Assembly: GCA_041487355.1 (NCBI GenBank) | Contig: JBGPND010000253.1 | Location: forward strand, 1-6,645 | Direction of reading: 5' to 3' | Origin: JAMXLO01 sp041487355 | Lineage (GTDB): Bacteria; Pseudomonadota; Alphaproteobacteria; Acetobacterales; Acetobacteraceae | Length of the DNA: 6,645 bases | Part shown: in pieces, positions 1-6,645 of the stretch | Layout: each line of letters opens with the position of its first letter | Numbering within the stretch: position 1 is the first letter of the stretch | Notes under the pieces: generated by a model | Told to the model about the DNA's origin: nothing | What the model saw: only the letters and a program-made list of their open reading frames with translations | Database searches by the model: none | Made by a program: the position numbers and the translations under genes

Positions 1-213
1 AATTCAGTGCATCCGGGCTATGCGGATACGCCGCTGACCATGCAGCGCTTCAGCGATCCGGCCGTGCGCCAGATGCTGCTCGATCGCACGCCGATGGGGC
101 GGCTCGGCACCGCCGAGGATATCGCCAATGGCGTGCTGTTCCTGGCGTCCGACGAAGCATCCTGGGTCACCGGCTCGGAACTGGTGATCGATGGCGGCAT
201 GACGGCGCAGTAA
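1..213 (+). CDS. Short-chain dehydrogenase/reductase (SDR), C-terminal fragment
   Basis: This is the last 70 codons of a classical SDR oxidoreductase, an NAD(P)-dependent enzyme acting on an unknown alcohol or ketone. The frame is open from base 1 and ends at TAA (211-213), so the gene begins outside the window; the GTG at 7 is an internal codon, not a start. Visible family features are the N-S-V-H-P-G-Y-A-D-T-P-L segment that follows the catalytic YxxxK helix in SDRs, then R-L-G-T-A-E-D-I-A-N-G-V-L-F-L-A-S-D, and the terminal W-V-T-G-S-E-L-V-I-D-G-G-M. The Rossmann glycine motif and the catalytic Ser/Tyr/Lys lie upstream, so cofactor and substrate cannot be judged. The fold assignment is firm; the specific activity is unknown. 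Confidence 0.93.
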   Translation, partial: NSVHPGYADTPLTMQRFSDPAVRQMLLDRTPMGRLGTAEDIANGVLFLASDEASWVTGSELVIDGGMTAQ

Positions 214-656
214 GCCCATATCGGTCCACGGCTCGGCCGCGCGCTGCTGGGGGCCGGCCATCCAGCGGCCAAAGTCAGGAAACGGGTGGCGTTGGCTCTG
301 AACGCCTATACCGCCGTTGTTGCCCGTGCTGCACCCTTGCACGTGTGTCTGCTTCGGAGAGGTCGCCCGGATTGGGCAAGCGACCGAAGTGGGCGCAGAG
401 CCGCTGCGGTCCCGGAGCCCGCGAATGACTCCTTCCAGGATCCGACGCGCCGCTGCGTTTTGACTGGGTAGGGTCGAGAGCGGTCATCCATCAACCGGAT
501 ACCAAGCGCCTGATTTTGCCCACTAGGCTCCGGCCGACCGCCAATCCGCCAGCGTCTCGCGGTCCGGGTGCTGGTAGCCGACGCTACGGTCAGGTCCTTG
601 GGTGGCCGCCGGTCAGCATCGGTTGGCGTTGCTCATGCATCGCGGTCGCCGATCCG
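214..656. other. Intergenic stretch with no recognisable gene
   Basis: About 443 bases lie between the SDR stop and the stop of the oppositely oriented permease. The short open frames on both strands (up to about 70 codons) have low-complexity Arg/Pro/Ala-rich translations, no family resemblance and no convincing ribosome binding site, so I do not call them genes. Weak GC-rich dyads occur just after the SDR stop (GGCCG at 252-256 with CGGCC at 266-270) and near the permease end (GTAGC at 574-578 with GCTAC at 583-587). Neither is followed by a T-run, so neither is a convincing intrinsic terminator. I see no transposase remnant, tRNA or repeat. Confidence 0.6.
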
Positions 657-2315
<1,659 letters not shown>

Positions 2316-2320
2316 TGTTT

Positions 2321-2326
2321 CCCCCT
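2321..2326 (-). promoter_or_regulatory. Ribosome binding site of the permease gene
   Basis: On the minus strand this reads AGGGGG, separated by AAACA (five bases) from the ATG at 2315. It is a good purine-rich Shine-Dalgarno site and fixes the permease start. Confidence 0.7.
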
Positions 2327-2430
2327 GTCGCGCGTTCGGCTTTGCGCCAGTTCTACCCGGATTCGACTCGACGAATGGCCGATGCTACCGCCTGGTGGAT
2401 GCGCCATGAATATCTGTTTGGCAACATTCT

Positions 2431-2436
2431 GGGAGG
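2431..2436 (+). promoter_or_regulatory. Ribosome binding site that decides the oxidoreductase start
   Basis: GGGAGG lies six bases before ATG 2443 but only three bases before the in-frame GTG at 2440. The spacing favours ATG 2443 as the true start, giving a protein beginning M-R-A-V-W-Y. Confidence 0.65.
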
Positions 2437-2442
2437 CATGTG

Positions 2443-3432
2443 ATGCGCGCCGTGTGGTACGATCGGCAAGGCCCCGCGAGGGATGTGCTCGTCTGCGGCG
2501 AGTTGCCCACGCCGGAGCCAGGCAGCTACGAAGTCCGCGTGCGGCTGGAAGCGGCCGGGGTGAACCCGTCGGACACCTATCGTCGTCGCGGCCCGGCGCC
2601 CGCCATGGAGTATCCACGGGTCGTGACCAGCAGCGACGGCGCCGGCGTGGTGGATCGCGTTGGCGCCATGGTGCCGGAGAGCTGGGTCGGCAAGCGTGTC
2701 TGGCTGTACAATGGACAACGCAACGGGCGCTGGATGGGCACCGCGGCGGAATACATCGCGCTGAACGTCGACCTGGTGACCGAACTGCCGCCGCAAGTAT
2801 CCTTCGCCGAGGGCGCGACGCTCGGCGTCCCGTGCATGACGGCGTATTACTGCGTGTTCGTCGGCGGCCCGGTGCAGGGGCGGACGTTGCTGGTGACCGG
2901 TACCGCCGGAGCCGTCGGCCATTATGCGGTGCAGCTTGCCAAGTGGGCGGGCGCCACGGTGATCGCCACGGTGAGTTCGGACGCAAAGGCGGAGCGTGCC
3001 CGCGCGGGCGGCGCCGACGCCGTGATCAACTATCGGCAGGAGGACGTTGCGGCGCGCGTGCGTGAGCTCACCGCCGGCGCAGGCGTGGATCACGTGGTGG
3101 ATGTCGACTTCGGCGGCAATCTCGCGGCGACACTTGGTTGCGTGCGTGCCAATGGCAGTATCGCGATCTATGCCTCCAATGGCGATCGAACGCCGCGTGT
3201 GCCGATTGGCGAACTGATGCAGCGCAATGTCTCGTTGTATCCGATGTCGTTGCCGGGCTCGCCGCACGCATCGCGCAAGCGCGCGCAGGCTGACATCGCG
3301 CAGTGGATCGCGACAGAACAGCGCATGTTGTCGGTTGCGGCGAGCTTCCCGCTCTACGAGGCGGCGGCGGCGCATGAGGCGGTGGAGCGCGGTGGCAAGA
3401 TTGGCACCGTTGTAATCGAGTGCGCGCGGTAG
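2443..3432 (+). CDS. Zinc-independent NADPH:quinone oxidoreductase-like protein (MDR superfamily)
   Basis: This 329-residue cytoplasmic medium-chain reductase is of the quinone oxidoreductase/zeta-crystallin type, predicted to use NAD(P)H to reduce quinones or activated alkenes; the real substrate is unknown. Residues 1 to about 120 form the GroES-like domain, with A-A-G-V-N-P-S-D at 37-44. Asn41 sits where zinc alcohol dehydrogenases carry a catalytic Cys, and there is no four-Cys structural zinc lobe, so the protein should be metal-free. The Rossmann domain starts around 148 with L-L-V-T-G-T-A-G-A-V-G (149-159), matching the QOR form AxxGxxG, followed by H-Y-A-V-Q-L-A-K. Length is normal for the family. 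The start is ATG 2443, chosen from the GGGAGG spacing; an in-frame GTG at 2440 would add one residue. The gene is divergent from the permease gene and ends nine bases from the convergent hydrolase gene. Confidence 0.9.
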   Translation: MRAVWYDRQGPARDVLVCGELPTPEPGSYEVRVRLEAAGVNPSDTYRRRGPAPAMEYPRVVTSSDGAGVVDRVGAMVPESWVGKRVWLYNGQRNGRWMGTAAEYIALNVDLVTELPPQVSFAEGATLGVPCMTAYYCVFVGGPVQGRTLLVTGTAGAVGHYAVQLAKWAGATVIATVSSDAKAERARAGGADAVINYRQEDVAARVRELTAGAGVDHVVDVDFGGNLAATLGCVRANGSIAIYASNGDRTPRVPIGELMQRNVSLYPMSLPGSPHASRKRAQADIAQWIATEQRMLSVAASFPLYEAAAAHEAVERGGKIGTVVIECAR

Positions 3433-3441
3433 AATTGCGGC

Positions 3442-5040
3442 TCACCCCATACGCGCGAACACCAGACCCTTCACTCGCCCGCCGTCGACATGCAGCCCAG
3501 TGATGCGGTTGCCTGCGTCGCGCAACACACGGCAGTCGAGCCATCCGCGATAGAGCGTCATCGGCGTGTAGACGCGGATGAAGTCGTCGGCGACCGGCTC
3601 GATATCCCACGGACCAGCCGACAGCAGCGGACCCACGATGTGCAGCGTAGCGCCGGCGATCGTCCAGGTGGCAGCGATCTCGGGATTGCTGTACCGGCCC
3701 GACAGATCCGCCGGCAGAACCGCGCCCGCCGCAACACGGTGCAACGTTTCCCGCACGCCGGCGTCGCGTTCCACCTCGAGCGTATCATTCGATGCCAGCC
3801 ACATCGTGAAGTCCGCCGAACCGCGGCTGGTGGCGAGGCCGCCATGCTCTGTCGGAATCGTCGTGAAAGCGATGCCGTTCGTGCAGGCAGTGGCGCGGTC
3901 CTGCGCATCGATGGCGACATCCACCGTGGCGCCGCTGTCGCGGTTGAGCCAGCGGCCAGGCAGACGCTCCAGCGCATCCGCGTCCGGCATCGACGGCACA
4001 GCGTGCACACCCGGCTTGTCTTCCACCAATGCGTCGACGACCTGAAAGGCAAGATCGTGCGGATCGGAGGTGGCGTCGTTGCTGATGCAGATCACCGCCG
4101 CGTCGTGATCGGGAATGCGCACGAAGCTGGTCTTGAAGCCCGGCCACAGCCCGTCATGGCCGACGGTCCGCACGCCGCGATGCGTCTTGATGCGCAGGCC
4201 ACGCGCATAGGTGTTGACGTGGCCGTTGGTGAACGGCGTCAGCGTGGTGAGCGCCTCGGCCAGCGCCGTGCCGCCGACACGCGGCGAGCCGAAATTCGCA
4301 TGCCACAGCGCCAGATCGGCCACCGATGAGACCAACCCTCCCTCGCCATGCAGCGGGAAATTGTGCTGCGCGCGCAGCCACCCGCCGCCAGGCGCCGGGA
4401 AGTAGCCGGTTGCCAGGTTCGGCACCACCTCCGTCGTGCGCTCGACATGGCGCGTGGCGTTCATCCCGAGAGGGGCGAAGACGCGCCGGTCGAGGAATTG
4501 GCGGAGCGGTTGTCCGCTCACCTGTTCGACGATGCGGCCGAGGAGCATGAAGTTGGAGTTGCTGTAGAGGTAGCGCGAGCCGGGGGTGAAGTTCAGCCCG
4601 CGTTGCCGGCAGACGCCATCCAGCAGGTGCTGCGGCTGACATGGCTGGCCGAGATCGACGCCGCCCAGACGCATGATCTCCAGCATGTCGCGAATGCCGG
4701 AGGTGTTGTGCATCAGGTGCGCGAGCGTGATGCGCTGGCCGCGGTCGGGCAGCGCGGGGATGTAGGTGCGAACGTCGTCCTCGATCGACAGCTTACCTTC
4801 AGCGGCAAGCAGCAGGATGGCGGCGCAGGTGAACTGCTTGCTGACCGAGGCTATGCGGAAAGCCGTTGCTGGGCCGATCGGTACGCCGAGTTCCAGGCTG
4901 GCCATGCCAGCGCTTTCGTGCACCACCAGATCGCGCCCGCACACCACGCCGAGCGTGACACCGGGCGTGTCGGTTCTGTCCCAAGGGACCAGGAGGCGCT
5001 GAACGCGGTGATGGAGCAGCTTCAGGTCGAGATTGGTCAT
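3442..5040 (-). CDS. Serine hydrolase, D-aminopeptidase-like (peptidase S12 / class C beta-lactamase fold)
   Basis: This 532-residue protein has the complete catalytic set of penicillin-recognising serine enzymes: nucleophile motif S65-V-S-K68, Y159-S-N161, and H295-D-G297 as the third (KTG-equivalent) motif. The context S-V-S-K-Q-F-T-C, the motif spacing, the length and the roughly 200-residue beta-rich tail after the catalytic domain (from about 345, probably two eight-stranded barrels) resemble the D-aminopeptidase DAP of Ochrobactrum anthropi (about 520 residues, three domains). DAP removes N-terminal D-residues from peptides. There is no signal peptide, which fits a cytoplasmic enzyme like DAP rather than a secreted beta-lactamase. 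The ATG at 5040 lacks a clear Shine-Dalgarno site, but an in-frame stop at 5080-5082 and the absence of any other start codon between them support it. An esterase or another D-peptidase remains possible. The gene lies downstream of clpA in the same direction, across an inverted repeat. Confidence 0.88.
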   Translation of the reverse strand: MTNLDLKLLHHRVQRLLVPWDRTDTPGVTLGVVCGRDLVVHESAGMASLELGVPIGPATAFRIASVSKQFTCAAILLLAAEGKLSIEDDVRTYIPALPDRGQRITLAHLMHNTSGIRDMLEIMRLGGVDLGQPCQPQHLLDGVCRQRGLNFTPGSRYLYSNSNFMLLGRIVEQVSGQPLRQFLDRRVFAPLGMNATRHVERTTEVVPNLATGYFPAPGGGWLRAQHNFPLHGEGGLVSSVADLALWHANFGSPRVGGTALAEALTTLTPFTNGHVNTYARGLRIKTHRGVRTVGHDGLWPGFKTSFVRIPDHDAAVICISNDATSDPHDLAFQVVDALVEDKPGVHAVPSMPDADALERLPGRWLNRDSGATVDVAIDAQDRATACTNGIAFTTIPTEHGGLATSRGSADFTMWLASNDTLEVERDAGVRETLHRVAAGAVLPADLSGRYSNPEIAATWTIAGATLHIVGPLLSAGPWDIEPVADDFIRVYTPMTLYRGWLDCRVLRDAGNRITGLHVDGGRVKGLVFARMG

Positions 5041-5078
5041 GCGACCCGAGGTACCGCGATCAGTGCGCCAGGAAAAGC

Positions 5079-5162
5079 TTCACCACAAAGGCACGAAGGC
5101 ACGAAGGCACGAAGGCACGAAGAGATAAACATCCCTTCGTGCCTTCGTGCCTTTGTGGTGAA
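5079..5162. repeat. Perfect 28-bp inverted repeat with internal tandem units; possible terminator or REP-like element
   Basis: The left arm (5079-5106) and right arm (5135-5162) are perfect reverse complements; 28 unpaired bases (5107-5134) lie between them. Each arm begins, from the outside, TTCACCACAAA and then runs into GGCACGAA units. The element starts 12 bases past the clpA stop and its other edge is 38 bases before the hydrolase start. RNA from either strand would fold into a very strong hairpin. On the minus strand the hairpin is followed by AGCTTTTCC, a short T-tract, so it may work as an imperfect intrinsic terminator or stabilise the clpA mRNA end. I see no target-site duplication. 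Translations of this repeat (R-H-E-G-T-K and C-L-R-A-F-V-V type peptides) are, from memory, common in spurious hypothetical proteins of many bacteria, which suggests a dispersed repeat family. Confidence 0.93.
5090..5121 (+). repeat. Four tandem copies of the 8-bp unit GGCACGAA
   Basis: Four identical copies lie end to end at 5090-5097, 5098-5105, 5106-5113 and 5114-5121. The opposite arm holds only two copies in reverse orientation (TTCGTGCC at 5136-5143 and 5144-5151). The two extra copies fall in the loop of the hairpin, so the element is asymmetric and copy number probably changes by slippage. Confidence 0.95.
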
Positions 5163-5174
5163 TTTGTCTGTCTA

Positions 5175-6645
<1,471 letters not shown>

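Larger units (their letters stand above)
2316..2442. promoter_or_regulatory. Divergent promoter region between permease and oxidoreductase
   Basis: This 127-base region must hold the promoters of the minus-strand permease gene and, most simply, of the plus-strand oxidoreductase gene. I find no pair of -35/-10 hexamers good enough to place a promoter on either strand. The only symmetrical element I see is ATTCG (2361-2365), a six-base spacer, then CGAAT (2372-2376), with two overlapping TCGAC units inside. It could be an operator for a dimeric regulator, but five-base half-sites are short enough to arise by chance. Confidence 0.45.

Noticed and set aside
252..270. A GGCCG/CGGCC dyad as terminator of the SDR gene
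   Set aside because: The stem is five base pairs in GC-rich sequence without a T-run, so it could easily occur by chance.
574..587. A GTAGC/GCTAC dyad as terminator of the permease gene
   Set aside because: The stem is only five base pairs and has no following T-run on the minus strand.
2353..3375. A 340-codon minus-strand frame antisense to the quinone oxidoreductase gene
   Set aside because: It is an His/Arg-rich antisense shadow of a well-recognised MDR gene and shows no domain of its own.
5079..5162. CRISPR array
   Set aside because: The units are 8 bp, contiguous with no spacers, and arranged as an inverted repeat.

Overview
This 6.6 kb window is GC-rich, densely coded bacterial chromosome. 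The ClpA sequence and overall gene style look alphaproteobacterial, possibly a Rhodospirillales/Acetobacteraceae-type organism. That placement is inference from protein style and base composition; there is no rRNA or other marker gene here. No phage, CRISPR, tRNA, rRNA or insertion-sequence genes are visible.

Layout from left to right: (1) the 3' end of a short-chain dehydrogenase/reductase gene on + (1-213); (2) about 440 bases with no convincing gene; (3) a complete L-lactate/glycolate permease gene of the LctP family on - (657-2315); (4) a 127-base divergent promoter region; (5) a complete zinc-independent quinone-oxidoreductase-like gene on + (2443-3432); (6) after only 9 bases, the convergent end of a complete 532-residue serine hydrolase of the S12/class C beta-lactamase fold on - (3442-5040), which closely resembles three-domain D-aminopeptidases; (7) a 134-base intergenic region dominated by a perfect 28-bp inverted repeat built from 8-bp GGCACGAA units (5079-5162); (8) the C-terminal two-thirds of clpA on - (5175 to the window edge), the AAA+ unfoldase of the ClpAP protease.

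Functionally these are mostly independent metabolic and housekeeping genes. The permease and the two oxidoreductases suggest a small metabolic neighbourhood, but no lactate or glycolate dehydrogenase is visible, so a shared pathway is not established. clpA and the D-aminopeptidase-like gene lie in the same direction with the inverted repeat between them, so the repeat can end, attenuate or process any transcript running from clpA into the hydrolase gene.

I see no evidence of a wholly new multi-gene system. The observations most worth a second look are the composite inverted/tandem repeat after clpA and an EF-hand-like acidic loop (DxDGDGxIDxxE) at the extreme C-terminus of ClpA.
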